Shown: in pieces, positions 9,956 to 18,790 of the stretch | How positions within the stretch are numbered: the stretch's first letter is position 1 | Layout of the letters: every line of letters begins with the position of its first letter | NCBI GenBank assembly: GCA_028875855.1 | Contig: JAGWVA010000004.1 | Coordinates: forward strand, 1 to 64,000 | Source of the DNA: Paracoccaceae bacterium | GTDB taxonomy: Bacteria; Pseudomonadota; Alphaproteobacteria; Rhodobacterales; Rhodobacteraceae | Length of the DNA stretch: 64,000 nucleotides | Direction of reading: 5' to 3' | Notes under the pieces: generated by a model | Told to the model about the DNA's origin: nothing | Seen by the model: the letters and a program-made list of their open reading frames with translations, nothing else | Database searches by the model: none | Program-made: the position numbers and the translations under genes

Positions 9956-10031
9956 CCCCCGCGCGCGCGTCCCATGGCGCGCGCATCTCAGAACCCCCGC
10001 GCGCGCGTCTCGCGGCGCGCGCATCTCAGAA
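9956..10031. repeat. 38-bp imperfect tandem duplication with alternating GC tracts
   Basis: Two adjacent 38-base units (9956-9993 and 9994-10031) differ at three positions in the centre. Each has two alternating (GC)n tracts flanking the variable core and ends in CATCTCAGAA. The second unit contains the stop codon of the minus-strand gene that ends at 10026. Because both units carry the same stop context, loss or gain of a unit would not change the encoded protein. Confidence 0.85.
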
Positions 10032-10895
10032 CCACTGCCCCGGTTCGATCAGACCCAGCTCCAGAAGCTGCGCGCTGGTCCAGTCGAAGGGAACCGAGTT
10101 CTGCCACCGGAAGCTTCCGATCGCCTCGCGCGGGCCGGGATTGGACTTCAACGCCTTGGCGGTGCGGAACGAACAGATCGCCGCCGTCAGGTTGTGATGC
10201 CAGGGGCAGGCGTAGGTGTTGTATTCCTCGACATTGAACCGGTGATCGCCCAGCAGCGTCAGCCCCGGCGCCGCGCGAAACAGGCCGATGCGGTCGATGC
10301 GGCGCCGTTCGTAGGGCACATGTTCCTCGAACCGCCAGCGCAGGCCGCCATAGACGTCGATCTGCCGTTCCTTGCGGGCATAGCCGTTCTCGGGGTCCTC
10401 GCGGCCAAGCGCATAATAACCCGACCGGTCCAGCATCGCGGCGTCGCGGCTCACCGCGTCGGGATGGCGCTCCAGATCCTCCGCGTAAAGGTCGATCACA
10501 TAGGTCAGCATCGCATCGCGGCGTTCCTCGGCATGGAAAGCCAGCATCTCGCCCACGCGGCGCGTCTCGCAGAACGGGAAGAACAGGTATTCGGCGTTGT
10601 AGAGATAGGCCATCCACACGCCGGGCGCTGCGGCGATCAGGCGGTTCACCGCCTGCGGCACCGCGTCGTCGGCGTGGATGTCATGGCGGATGCGATGCAC
10701 CCGCGCGGTCAGGTCGGGCGCAAGCGGCGCGCGCGGCTCGCCGAACACCAGAAGCGTGCGAAAGCCGATCGCCAGGTGATGGCGCAACGTGCTCTCAAGC
10801 TCCACCCCGTCCTCGTCGAAGACGAAAAGCGACGGGCCGCTGCGCAGCGCCTTCCCCTCCCGCGCCAGAAAATCGTCAAGCGATGCGTGCTCCAT
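10026..10895 (-). CDS. Glycosyltransferase-like protein of unknown substrate
   Basis: A 289-residue protein that I only partly recognise. It begins MEHASLDDFLAREGKAL and has stretches reminiscent of family-2/92 glycosyltransferases used as putative 'glycosyl transferase family 2' proteins in Rhodobacteraceae: VFDEDGVELESTLRHH near 25-40, and HHNLTAAICSFRTAKAL near 240-256. The HDIHADD stretch near residue 75 could be a metal-binding site. There is no signal peptide or membrane helix. The ORF track start is 17 codons earlier in an Arg-rich stretch that looks like the untranslated leader. The gene stands alone, convergent with irr and divergent from miaB. Confidence 0.65.
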   Translation of the reverse strand: MEHASLDDFLAREGKALRSGPSLFVFDEDGVELESTLRHHLAIGFRTLLVFGEPRAPLAPDLTARVHRIRHDIHADDAVPQAVNRLIAAAPGVWMAYLYNAEYLFFPFCETRRVGEMLAFHAEERRDAMLTYVIDLYAEDLERHPDAVSRDAAMLDRSGYYALGREDPENGYARKERQIDVYGGLRWRFEEHVPYERRRIDRIGLFRAAPGLTLLGDHRFNVEEYNTYACPWHHNLTAAICSFRTAKALKSNPGPREAIGSFRWQNSVPFDWTSAQLLELGLIEPGQWF

Positions 10896-11014
10896 GCGGC
10901 GCTTCGGCCCCCGTCCTGCCTGTCGGCGGCAAGATCGGCCAAGCACCGGGGCAATGCAAGCGTTGCGGGGGGGGCGCGGCTCCTGTAGGAAACGCGGCTT
11001 GAGAGGGAATGCCG

Positions 11015-12331
11015 ATGTCCGAACCCAAGAAGCTCTTCATCAAGTCCTATGGCTGCCAGATGAACGTCTATGACAGCGAGCGCATGGCCGAGGCGCTCGG
11101 GGCCGAAGGCTATGTCACGGTGGACAGCGCCGAGGCGGCGGACATGGTGCTTCTGAACACCTGCCACATCCGCGAGAAGGCCGCCGAGAAGGTCTATTCC
11201 GACCTTGGCCGCCTGCGCCCGCTCAAGACCGCCAAGCCCGACCTGAAGATCGGCGTCGCGGGGTGCGTGGCCCAGGCCGAGGGCGAAGAGATCCTGCGCC
11301 GGATGCCGCTCGTCGATCTGGTCGTGGGGCCGCAAAGCTACCACCGTCTGCCCGCCATGACGAAGGCGGTCGAGGGCGGCGCCCGCGCGGTGGACACCGA
11401 CTTCCCCGAGGAAGACAAGTTCGACCACCTGCCCGAACGCCCGGCACGCGCGGTGGGGCCCACGGCCTTCCTGACCGTGCAGGAGGGCTGCGACAAGTTC
11501 TGCGCCTTCTGCGTGGTGCCCTATACGCGCGGCGCGGAAGTCAGCCGCCCCGCGGACCGCATCCTGTCCGAGGCGCGGGTGCTGGTCGAAAAGGGCGCGA
11601 AGGAGATCACGCTGCTTGGCCAGAACGTCAACGCCTGGCATGGCGGCGCGGGTGGTCTTGGCGCGCTCGTGCGCCATCTGGCCGCGATCGACGGTCTTGA
11701 GCGCATCCGCTACACGACCTCGCATCCCAACGACATGGACGACGACCTGATCGCGGCCCATGGCGATTGCGAGAAGCTGATGCCCTACCTGCATCTGCCG
11801 GTGCAGTCCGGGTCCGACCGTATCCTGAAGGCGATGGCGCGCAAGCATACGGCCGCCGACTACCTTCGTCTCGTCGAACGCATCCGCGCGGCCCGGCCCG
11901 ACATCCTGCTGACCTCGGATTTCATCGTGGGCTTCCCTGGCGAGACGGAGGCGGATTTCCAGGCCACGCTCGATCTGATCGAGGCGGTGGGCTACGGCAC
12001 CGCCTTTTCGTTCAAATACTCCGCCCGGCCCGGGACGCCCGCAGCGGAAAAGACCCCGGTGGACGCGGCGGAGGCCGACGACCGCCTGCAACGTCTTCAG
12101 GCCCTGCTGACCCGCCAGCAAAAGGCCGCGCAGGCCGCGATGGTGGGCCGCGAGGTCAAGGTGCTTTTCGAAAAACCGGGCCGTCAGGCGGGGCAGATCA
12201 CCGGCAAGTCGGACTACCTGCACGCCGTCCATGCCGAAGCGCCCGAGGCGATGATCGGCACCATCCAGCGGGTGCGAATCACGCGGTCCGATCCGAATTC
12301 GCTGGCCGGTGTCGTCACGAATCTGCCCTGA
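11015..12331 (+). CDS. miaB: tRNA-2-methylthio-N6-isopentenyladenosine synthase
   Basis: A 438-residue methylthiotransferase. The UPF0004 domain (residues 1-120) has its three iron-sulfur cysteines in [17 protein letters not shown] and [10 protein letters not shown]. The radical SAM centre is [15 protein letters not shown] near 152-166, and the C-terminal TRAM domain (about 375-438) ends in [15 protein letters not shown]. MiaB adds the 2-methylthio group to i6A37 in tRNAs reading UNN codons. Two ATGs six bases apart are possible; GAGAGGGA abuts the first but is six bases from the second, so I start at MSEPKK. It is followed by a 206-base gap before the OmpA-like gene. Confidence 0.96.
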   Translation: MSEPKKLFIKSYGCQMNVYDSERMAEALGAEGYVTVDSAEAADMVLLNTCHIREKAAEKVYSDLGRLRPLKTAKPDLKIGVAGCVAQAEGEEILRRMPLVDLVVGPQSYHRLPAMTKAVEGGARAVDTDFPEEDKFDHLPERPARAVGPTAFLTVQEGCDKFCAFCVVPYTRGAEVSRPADRILSEARVLVEKGAKEITLLGQNVNAWHGGAGGLGALVRHLAAIDGLERIRYTTSHPNDMDDDLIAAHGDCEKLMPYLHLPVQSGSDRILKAMARKHTAADYLRLVERIRAARPDILLTSDFIVGFPGETEADFQATLDLIEAVGYGTAFSFKYSARPGTPAAEKTPVDAAEADDRLQRLQALLTRQQKAAQAAMVGREVKVLFEKPGRQAGQITGKSDYLHAVHAEAPEAMIGTIQRVRITRSDPNSLAGVVTNLP

Positions 12332-12420
12332 AGTCGCCATCGCCCTGACCTAAGGGCGGTGGGATTGACGGAAGTTGCGCGACAATGCCCGCGGAGCAGC
12401 GGTGACTGTTGCGCAAGCAG

Positions 12421-12480
12421 ATGCAATAAATGATTAGAATTATTAATAAATTTCACCCGTGACACCAACATGGTCTAGGA
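12421..12480 (+). promoter_or_regulatory. Predicted promoter with AT-rich upstream element for the OmpA-like gene
   Basis: A run of about 30 AT-rich bases (12421-12450), conspicuous in this GC-rich window, resembles an UP element. It is followed by TTCACC (12452-12457) and CTAGGA (12475-12480), separated by 17 bases. The predicted transcript would have a leader of about 50 bases before the ATG at 12538. Confidence 0.5.
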
Positions 12481-12537
12481 TCGTGGGACCAGGCGCAAGC
12501 GGCGCCGGAAACCTCGATGGACCGAAAGGGGTTGCGT

Positions 12538-13116
12538 ATGACCATTACCAAACGGCCGCTGCTGGCCGGACTTACCACACTTGCGATCGGCGCCGCGGCG
12601 TTTGTCGCGCTGGCCGCATCGGCCGGCGCAGCGAAGGCGGAGGCCACCTATCTGAACGGCGCGAAGCCGACCGTCTGGACCGACCCCGATGGCTGCCACC
12701 ACTATGCCATTTACAATGGCTTCCAGGGCTTCATGGCGCCGGCGATCAATCCCGACGGCTCGCTCGACTGCGCCGGCGCGAAGGCGCAGCCCTGCCTGAT
12801 CGCCTCGACCGACCAGCTGTTCCGCACCGGCAGCTATGCGATCGGCTACGAAGGCCGCCGCCGGCTGGAGGATTTCTTCCGCCAGAACGGCTCGACCTCC
12901 TACGCGATCAACGGCCACACGGACAACGTGGGTGGCTATGACTACAACATCCGCCTGTCGATCCACCGGGCCGAGGCCGTGGCCGCCATCGCGCGCAGCG
13001 TGGGCGCCAATGTCACTTCGGTGCAGGGCTTCGGCTACACCCAACCGCGCGCGTCGAATGCGACTGTCGAGGGCCGAGCCCAGAACCGTCGCGTCGAAGT
13101 TATGTGCCGGAATTGA
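12538..13116 (+). CDS. OmpA-family outer membrane/periplasmic protein
   Basis: A 192-residue secreted protein. Residues 1-34 form a signal peptide (basic MTITKRP, hydrophobic core, AGAAKAEA cleavage region). Residues about 43-72 carry a motif VWTDPDGC...FMAPAINPDGSLDC that is repeated in the next gene. The C-terminal half (about 95-190) is an OmpA-like peptidoglycan-binding domain, with INGHTDNVGGYDYN and the closing EGRAQNRRVEV. Such proteins anchor the outer membrane to the cell wall. The start at 12538 follows AAAGGGG; the earlier start in the track lies within the leader. It is 14 bases upstream of a lipoprotein gene, with which it probably acts. Confidence 0.88.
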   Translation: MTITKRPLLAGLTTLAIGAAAFVALAASAGAAKAEATYLNGAKPTVWTDPDGCHHYAIYNGFQGFMAPAINPDGSLDCAGAKAQPCLIASTDQLFRTGSYAIGYEGRRRLEDFFRQNGSTSYAINGHTDNVGGYDYNIRLSIHRAEAVAAIARSVGANVTSVQGFGYTQPRASNATVEGRAQNRRVEVMCRN

Positions 13117-13130
13117 GAGGGAGACCCGAG

Positions 13131-13412
13131 ATGAAAGCGAAGATCCTTCTCGCGCTGCTGGGCGTCGGCATGATGTCGGCCTGCTCTGGCAACCTGGCGA
13201 TGCCCTACGACGTGCCGCTGTCGCAGCCCGCGAACGAGAATGTCGGCGTCTGGGTCAGCCCCAAGGGCTGCCAGAACTGGTATTTCATCGACGGCACCGG
13301 CGCCTTCATGTCGCCGCGCCTGACGCCGAACGGCAAGCCCGTCTGCAACACGCCCGCGCTGCCGCCCAAGGCTGCCGCCGTCGGCGTGCCCGCGCCGGCA
13401 ACGGGGATGTAA
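13131..13412 (+). CDS. Small lipoprotein sharing a Cys motif with the OmpA-like neighbour
   Basis: A 93-residue predicted lipoprotein. Residues 1-19 form a signal peptide ending in a lipobox-like MSAC, so the cysteine would be lipidated. Residues about 35-65 read VWVSPKGC...FIDGTGAFMSPRLTPNGKPVC, clearly related to the segment in the preceding OmpA-like protein (V-W-x2-P-x-G-C, then FM-x-P and an NG/DG-x3-C). The two conserved cysteines could form a disulfide. I know no function. The ATG at 13131 is preceded by GAGAGGGAGA. A terminator follows at 13463, so this pair forms a two-gene operon. Confidence 0.8.
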   Translation: MKAKILLALLGVGMMSACSGNLAMPYDVPLSQPANENVGVWVSPKGCQNWYFIDGTGAFMSPRLTPNGKPVCNTPALPPKAAAVGVPAPATGM

Positions 13413-13462
13413 CACCGCCAGAGGGCGGGCCGCAGTGCCCGTCCATCCGGCACGTGCCCGCG

Positions 13463-13490
13463 AAATCCGCCCCCCAAAGGGGCGGATTTT
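13463..13490 (+). terminator. Rho-independent terminator after the OmpA/lipoprotein pair
   Basis: A perfect 11-base stem AAATCCGCCCC / GGGGCGGATTT encloses a five-base CCAAA loop and ends in a T run. Because the stem starts with AAA it could also act on the opposite strand. It separates the lipoprotein gene from phoH. Confidence 0.85.
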
Positions 13491-13578
13491 GTCATCTTGG
13501 CGATAATTCCACACAATAGCTTGCATGACGGGCCAGTTGGCCCCACCATCATCTCATGCTCTTGCAAAGGAGTCGTTA

Positions 13579-14598
13579 TTGGGCATCACCGCGCTGACCC
13601 CCCCGCCTCGCCCGGAAGACGTCTTAGAAACGCTTCTGGAATTTCCCGACAACCGCCTGCTGATCGACCTTTGCGGGCAGTTCGACCGGAACCTTGCGCA
13701 GATCGAGCACCAGCTTGGCGTTCAGATCGTGCGGCGGGGCAACAGGTTGGCCGTGGCAGGTCCCGAGGCCGCCCGCAGTCAGACCGCGATCGTCCTGCGC
13801 GCGCTGTATGCGCGGCTCGAAACCGGCCGGCCGGTGGAAGCGGGCGATATCGACGGCGTGATCCGCCTTGGCGATCCGCTGACCGAGGCCACGCCGGGGC
13901 CGGGCGACCAGCTCGAGATGTTCCAGGGCGGCAAGGTCGAGATCCGCACCCGCCGCAAGATCATCGAACCCCGGACCGAGGCGCAGAAGGCCTATGTTAA
14001 GGCGCTCTACGGCCACGAACTGGGCTTCGGCATCGGCCCGGCGGGCACCGGCAAGACCTATCTTGCCGTCGCGGTCGGCGTGTCGATGCTGATCGGCGGT
14101 CATGTGGACAAGATCCTTCTGTCGCGCCCCGCCGTCGAGGCGGGCGAGCGGCTCGGCTTCCTGCCCGGCGACATGAAGGAGAAGGTCGATCCCTACATGC
14201 AGCCGCTCTACGACGCGCTGAACGATTTCCTGCCCCCCAAGCAGGTCCAGAAGATGCTCGAGGAAAAGCAGATCGAGATCGCGCCCCTGGCCTTCATGCG
14301 GGGGCGGACGCTGTCGAATGCCTTCGTCGTGCTGGACGAGGCGCAGAACGCGACCTCGATGCAGATGAAGATGTTCCTCACGCGGCTGGGCGAGGGCTCG
14401 CGCATGGTCGTAACGGGCGACCGCACGCAGGTCGATCTGCCGCGCGGCCAGGCTTCGGGGCTGGCCGAGGCCGAGCGCATCCTCAAGGGCGTCAAGGGCG
14501 TGAGTTTCAACTACTTCACCTCGAAGGACGTGGTTCGCCACCCGCTTGTCGCCCGCATCATCGAGGCGTATGAGCGCGACGATGAGGCCGCTGGTTGA
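13579..14598 (+). CDS. PhoH family ATPase
   Basis: A 339-residue PhoH-like protein. An N-terminal KH-like domain (about 10-110) precedes the RecA-like ATPase domain with Walker A GIGPAGTGKTYLA near 152-164 and Walker B FVVLDEAQNAT near 250-260, then VVTGDRTQVDLPRG. PhoH proteins cooperate with YbeY in RNA metabolism, and here ybeY follows directly. I prefer a TTG start at 13579, because AAAGGAG lies six bases before it; the ATG at 13525 used by the ORF track has no ribosome binding site and adds a poorly conserved leader. The stop overlaps the start of ybeY by 17 bases. Confidence 0.92.
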   Translation: MGITALTPPPRPEDVLETLLEFPDNRLLIDLCGQFDRNLAQIEHQLGVQIVRRGNRLAVAGPEAARSQTAIVLRALYARLETGRPVEAGDIDGVIRLGDPLTEATPGPGDQLEMFQGGKVEIRTRRKIIEPRTEAQKAYVKALYGHELGFGIGPAGTGKTYLAVAVGVSMLIGGHVDKILLSRPAVEAGERLGFLPGDMKEKVDPYMQPLYDALNDFLPPKQVQKMLEEKQIEIAPLAFMRGRTLSNAFVVLDEAQNATSMQMKMFLTRLGEGSRMVVTGDRTQVDLPRGQASGLAEAERILKGVKGVSFNYFTSKDVVRHPLVARIIEAYERDDEAAG

Positions 14599-15088
14599 CA
14601 CCGTGATCGAAGACGCGCGCTGGCAGGCCTTCGGCCTGCCGGGGCTGTCCGACCATGCCGCCCGCGCGGCGCTGTCCCATCTGGGGCTTGACCCCGAGGG
14701 TTTTCAGATCGTGCTGATGGGGTGCAACGACGCCCGCATCGCGGCCCTGAATGGCGATTTTCGCGCGAAACCCCGGCCGACCAATGTGCTCAGCTGGCCT
14801 TCCGAAGAACGTGCCGCCGCCGAGGAGGGGGGCACCCCCGACCTGCCGCAGCCCGGCTCTGTGGACGCGCCCGAGGAACTGGGCGACATCGCCATCGCCT
14901 GGGAGACCTGCGCGGCCGAGGCGGAGGCGGCACAAAAGCCGATGCAGGATCACGTCACGCATCTCGTCGTTCACGCAACCTTGCATCTTTTGGGCTATGA
15001 CCACATCCGCGAGGGCGACGCCCAGCTGATGGAAGGGCTGGAAACACGCATCCTTGCATCGCTGGGCCTTGATGACCCATATAGTTAG
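14582..15088 (+). CDS. ybeY: Endoribonuclease YbeY
   Basis: A 168-residue metal-dependent RNase that matures the 3' end of 16S rRNA and takes part in ribosome quality control. The three zinc-binding histidines are in the motif HLVVHATLHLLGYDH near 126-140, and the substrate strand RPTNVLSWPSEE near 62-73. A short insert (AAAEEGGTPDLPQPGSVDAPEE) follows this strand and is longer than in E. coli. The start at 14582 overlaps the end of phoH by 17 bases, so the two are coupled. The stop is 34 bases before the corC-like gene. Confidence 0.94.
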   Translation: MRPLVDTVIEDARWQAFGLPGLSDHAARAALSHLGLDPEGFQIVLMGCNDARIAALNGDFRAKPRPTNVLSWPSEERAAAEEGGTPDLPQPGSVDAPEELGDIAIAWETCAAEAEAAQKPMQDHVTHLVVHATLHLLGYDHIREGDAQLMEGLETRILASLGLDDPYS

Positions 15089-15122
15089 GCGCTCGGCCAG
15101 GGGGCCGGAAATGGAAGGAACG

Positions 15123-16016
15123 ATGGGCAACAGCAGCGAAGGCTCTGCATCGGCAGAGGATGCCGACGAGCCGGGGCAGAGTCCGCAACGCGGCCTTTTC
15201 GGCCGTCTTTTCAAGGGGTTCGGCAGCGGTGACGCGGCCTCGGCAGAGACGCCGGAGGCTGGCCCGATGCCGGCATCGGGGCCCGCGCTCGGCCTGTCGA
15301 ACCTGCGCCGGCTGCGGGTCGATGACGTGGCGATCCCCAAGGCGGAGATCACCGCCGTCCCCGTCACCATCGGCAAGGAAGAACTGGTCGAGGCGTTCCG
15401 CGAAAGCGGCTATTCGCGCCTTCCGGTTTACAAGGGCACGCTGGACAGCCCTCTTGGCCTTGTGCTTCTGAAGGACCTCGCGCTCAGCTACGGCTTCAGC
15501 GCCGCGGGCGGACGCTTTTCCCTGCGCAAGATCCTGCGCCCGGTGCTTTACGCTCCGCCCTCGATGCCCGTCGGCGTGCTTTTGCAGAAGATGCAGCGCG
15601 ACCGCGTGCACATGGCGCTGGTGATCGACGAATATGGCGGCGTCGATGGCCTTGTGACGATGGAAGACCTTGTCGAGACGATCATCGGCGAGATCGAGGA
15701 CGAGCACGACGAGGACGAAGCCGGCCTGTGGACCGAGGAAAAGCCCGGCGTCTATCTTGCGCAGGCCCGCGCGCCGCTGGACGAATTCGAGGCGACCATC
15801 GGCATGAAGCTGCATTCCGACGACGCGGAGGAAGAGGTGGACACGCTCGGCGGCCTCGTCTTCCTGCTTTCGGGGCGCGTGCCCGCGCGGGGCGAAGTGA
15901 TCCCGCACGACAGCGGCGTGGTGTTCGAAGTGGTCGATGCCGATCCCCGGCGGATCAAGCGGCTGCGGGTGCGGCTGCCCGCCCCCCGGACGCGCGAGGA
16001 AGGGGACGACGGCTGA
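15123..16016 (+). CDS. Hemolysin-like CBS domain protein (CorC/HlyC family)
   Basis: A 297-residue cytoplasmic protein. An acidic and Gly/Ser-rich N-terminus is followed by a CBS pair (about 65-195; VDDVAIPKAEI, then SRLPVYKGTLDSPLGLVLLKDL and DEYGGVDGLVTMEDLVETIIGEIEDEHD) and a transporter-associated CorC_HlyC domain (about 205-290). The family is linked to magnesium/cobalt resistance and possibly to membrane transport. It lacks the DUF21 membrane domain. It sits between ybeY and lnt as in many proteobacteria. ATGs at 15111 and 15123 are both possible; an AAGGA lies before the second. Confidence 0.88.
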   Translation: MGNSSEGSASAEDADEPGQSPQRGLFGRLFKGFGSGDAASAETPEAGPMPASGPALGLSNLRRLRVDDVAIPKAEITAVPVTIGKEELVEAFRESGYSRLPVYKGTLDSPLGLVLLKDLALSYGFSAAGGRFSLRKILRPVLYAPPSMPVGVLLQKMQRDRVHMALVIDEYGGVDGLVTMEDLVETIIGEIEDEHDEDEAGLWTEEKPGVYLAQARAPLDEFEATIGMKLHSDDAEEEVDTLGGLVFLLSGRVPARGEVIPHDSGVVFEVVDADPRRIKRLRVRLPAPRTREEGDDG

Positions 16017-16018
16017 CG

Positions 16019-17530
16019 ATGGCACGACGGCGGCTGCATTTCGGACGGCGCGGTCTGCGCCGCCCCGACAGGCTTCTGGCTGCGGCGTGTCTGGGCGCCA
16101 TGGCCGCCGCGGGGCAGGCCCCGCTTGGGTTTTGGTGGCTGACGCTGCCCGCGCTGTGGCTGCTGACATGGCTCGTCACCTTGCCCGAAGACACGCGCGG
16201 CACGGCGGCGCTGGGCTGGGCCGCGGGCGCGGGCTACTTTGCCGCGTCGATGTTCTGGATCATGGACCCGTTCTACGTCGATCCGGCCCGCGACGGCTGG
16301 ATGGCGCCCTTTGCGCTGGTCGGCATGGCCGGGGGCATGGCGATCTTCTGGGGCCTTGCGGGGGCGCTGGCGGGCTGGCTGGGCGGCCGCGACAGGACCG
16401 GCCGCGCGCTTGGCTTTGCCGTCGGGCTTGCCTTCACGGGCCTGCTGCGCAGCTATGTCCTGACGGGACTGCCCTGGGCGCTGGTCGGGCATGTCTGGGT
16501 CGGAACATGGGTCGCGCAGGCCGACGCCGTGGTGGGGCCCATCGGTCTGAGCATGCTCACGACCCTCGCCGCCGCCGCGCCGGTCGCCTTCGGGCTGGTC
16601 CGCGGCGGGCTTCTGGTCTGGGCACTCCTTGGCTCCGCTGTCGCCTTCGGCGGCTGGCGGCTGCGCCAGCCCGACCCGCCCGCGCGGCCGCAGATCGTGC
16701 GGCTGGTCCAACCCAACGCGGCGCAGAGCCTCAAGTGGCGGCCCGACATGGCGCCGGTGTTCTTCCGCCGCCTGCTGGCCGAGACCGAGGCGCCGGGCAA
16801 ACGCGATCTGACGATCTGGCCCGAAACCTCGGTGCCTTTCCTGTTGAACCGGGCGGGCGCGGGGCTTGGTATCATCGCCGAGGCCGGGCAGGGCGCCCCG
16901 GTGGCCCTTGGCATCCAGCGGACCGAGGGGTTTCGCGCCTACAACAGCCTTGCCGTGATCCAGCCCGACGGCCGCGTGGGCGCGGTCTATGACAAGCACC
17001 ACCTCGTGCCCTTCGGCGAATACATCCCGCTCGGGAACCTGTTCTACGACCTGACCGGGGTTCCGACCTATGCGCCGTCGCAGGGCTACGGCTACAGCCC
17101 CGGCCCGGGGCCGCAGGTGCTGGACCTCGGCGCGCTTGGGCATGTCCTGCCGCTGATCTGCTACGAGGGCATCTTTCCGCAGGACCTGCGCACGGGGCGC
17201 AGGCCCGACTGGATCGTGCAGATCACCGACGATGGCTGGTTCGGCACTCTGGCAGGGCCCTACCAGCATCTTGCGCAGGTCCGGCTGCGCGCGATCGGGC
17301 AGGGCTTGCCGATCCTGCGGGTCGCCAATACCGGCGTGACGGCGGTGATCGACGCGAAGGGCCGCGTGCTGAAAAGCCTTCCGCTCGATACGCAGGGCCA
17401 TATCGACACGGCCATTCCCGGCGCGCTTGCCCCCACGCCCTACAGCCGCACGGGCGATTGGCCGATGCTGGAGATCCTTTTGGCCGCCGGTGCAGGGATT
17501 GTTTCCCGCCGCAGGCGGCTCGGCCATTGA
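16019..17530 (+). CDS. lnt: Apolipoprotein N-acyltransferase
   Basis: A 503-residue inner membrane enzyme that N-acylates the lipidated cysteine of lipoproteins. The first 215 residues hold the usual six hydrophobic membrane segments (for example WWLTLPALWLLTWLV and MAPFALVGMAGGMAIFWGLAG). The C-terminal nitrilase-like domain has the catalytic Glu in WPETSVPF near 262, the Lys in YDKHHLVPFGEY near 324, and the Cys in LICYEGIFP near 380. It starts two bases after the corC-like stop. The predicted metK promoter overlaps its stop codon. Confidence 0.95.
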   Translation: MARRRLHFGRRGLRRPDRLLAAACLGAMAAAGQAPLGFWWLTLPALWLLTWLVTLPEDTRGTAALGWAAGAGYFAASMFWIMDPFYVDPARDGWMAPFALVGMAGGMAIFWGLAGALAGWLGGRDRTGRALGFAVGLAFTGLLRSYVLTGLPWALVGHVWVGTWVAQADAVVGPIGLSMLTTLAAAAPVAFGLVRGGLLVWALLGSAVAFGGWRLRQPDPPARPQIVRLVQPNAAQSLKWRPDMAPVFFRRLLAETEAPGKRDLTIWPETSVPFLLNRAGAGLGIIAEAGQGAPVALGIQRTEGFRAYNSLAVIQPDGRVGAVYDKHHLVPFGEYIPLGNLFYDLTGVPTYAPSQGYGYSPGPGPQVLDLGALGHVLPLICYEGIFPQDLRTGRRPDWIVQITDDGWFGTLAGPYQHLAQVRLRAIGQGLPILRVANTGVTAVIDAKGRVLKSLPLDTQGHIDTAIPGALAPTPYSRTGDWPMLEILLAAGAGIVSRRRRLGH

Positions 17531-17555
17531 CCCCGGCCCTGTGCGGGACTAACTC
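17527..17555 (+). promoter_or_regulatory. Predicted metK promoter overlapping the lnt stop
   Basis: TTGACC, which includes the lnt stop codon, and TAACTC are separated by 17 bases. The expected start of transcription, near 17562, lies just before the riboswitch aptamer. The -10 is weak, so this is a modest prediction supported mainly by its position. Confidence 0.4.
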
Positions 17556-17567
17556 CGTGTGATCAAA

Positions 17568-17614
17568 CCGTCACAACGGCTTCCTGGCGTGGCGGGGCTT
17601 TCCCAACGGAGCAC
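17568..17614 (+). ncRNA. SAM/SAH riboswitch controlling metK
   Basis: The leader contains CGTCACAACGGCTTCCTGGC followed by GTGGCG and then GGAGCA, the hallmark of the SAM/SAH riboswitch class found upstream of metK in Rhodobacterales. The outer stem CGTCAC/GTGGCG closes the hairpin. The CTTCC in the loop can pair with the GGAG at 17608-17611, which is also the Shine-Dalgarno sequence of metK, giving the pseudoknot that hides the ribosome binding site when SAM or SAH binds. Control is therefore translational feedback on SAM synthesis. Confidence 0.93.
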
Positions 17615-17620
17615 CATCCC

Positions 17621-18790
17621 ATGTCGCGCAAGAATTACGTCTTTACCTCCGAGTCCGTCTCGGAGGGGCACCCGGACAAGGTCTGTGACCGGATTTCGGA
17701 TGCGGTCCTCGACGCCTTCCTGGCCGAGGAACCCCACGCCCGTGTCGCCTGCGAAACCTTTGCCACCACCAACCGCGTCGTTGTCGGCGGCGAGGTGGGC
17801 CTGTCCGACGCCGTGCGCCTGTCCGAATACATGGGCAAGGTCGATGGCATCGTGCGCGACTGCGTGAAGGACATCGGCTACGAACAGGACGAGTTCCACT
17901 GGGACACGATCGAGGTCGCGAACTACCTGCACCGCCAGTCGGCCCATATCGCGCAAGGCGTGGACCGCGACGGGGCAGGCGATCAGGGCATCATGTTCGG
18001 CTATGCCGTGACCGAGACGCCCGAGCTGATGCCGGCGCCGATCCACTATGCCCATGCGATCCTGCACCGGCTGGCGGCGGCGCGGAAGTCGGGCGACGCC
18101 CCCGACCTGCGGCCTGACGCCAAGTCGCAACTCACGCTGCGCTACGAGGACGGCAAGCCCGTCGAGGTGATGCAGCTCGTGCTCTCGACCCAGCACGCGC
18201 ATGAACACCAGACCTCGGACGACATCCGCGCCATCGTGGAGCCCTATATCCGCGAGGTGCTGCCCTCGGGCTGGCTGACCGAGAAGACGGAATGGTGGGT
18301 GAACCCGACCGGCACCTTTGTCATCGGCGGCCCCGACGGGGATGCGGGCCTCACGGGGCGCAAGATCATCGTGGACACCTACGGCGGGGCCGCGCCCCAT
18401 GGCGGCGGCGCCTTCTCGGGCAAGGACCCGACCAAGGTGGACCGCTCGGCGGCCTATGCGGCGCGGTATCTGGCGAAGAACGTCGTGGCCTCCGGCGCGG
18501 CGGAGCGCTGCACGATCCAGCTCTCCTATGCGATCGGCGTGGCGAAGCCGCTGTCGATCTATGTCGATACCCACGGCACCGGCGAGGTCGAGGAAGAGGC
18601 GATCGAACGCGCGCTGGCCGAGGTGATGGACCTCACCCCGCGCGGCATCCGCACGCATCTGGACCTCAACCGCCCGATCTACGCGCGCACCGCCGCCTAC
18701 GGCCATTTCGGTCGCCCGCCCGAGAATGACGGCGGCTTTTCCTGGGAGCGCACCGACCTCACCGAGGCGCTGAAGAAGGCGATCCGCTGA
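17621..18790 (+). CDS. metK: S-adenosylmethionine synthetase
   Basis: A 389-residue enzyme of normal length making SAM from methionine and ATP. The methionine/ATP site [18 protein letters not shown] is at residues 14-31, the signature [10 protein letters not shown] near 121-130, and the phosphate loop [20 protein letters not shown] near 252-271. It is controlled by the SAM/SAH riboswitch that overlaps its ribosome binding site. Its TGA overlaps the ATG of queF by one base (TGATG), so queF is likely under the same riboswitch-controlled transcript. Confidence 0.98.
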   Translation: MSRKNYVFTSESVSEGHPDKVCDRISDAVLDAFLAEEPHARVACETFATTNRVVVGGEVGLSDAVRLSEYMGKVDGIVRDCVKDIGYEQDEFHWDTIEVANYLHRQSAHIAQGVDRDGAGDQGIMFGYAVTETPELMPAPIHYAHAILHRLAAARKSGDAPDLRPDAKSQLTLRYEDGKPVEVMQLVLSTQHAHEHQTSDDIRAIVEPYIREVLPSGWLTEKTEWWVNPTGTFVIGGPDGDAGLTGRKIIVDTYGGAAPHGGGAFSGKDPTKVDRSAAYAARYLAKNVVASGAAERCTIQLSYAIGVAKPLSIYVDTHGTGEVEEEAIERALAEVMDLTPRGIRTHLDLNRPIYARTAAYGHFGRPPENDGGFSWERTDLTEALKKAIR

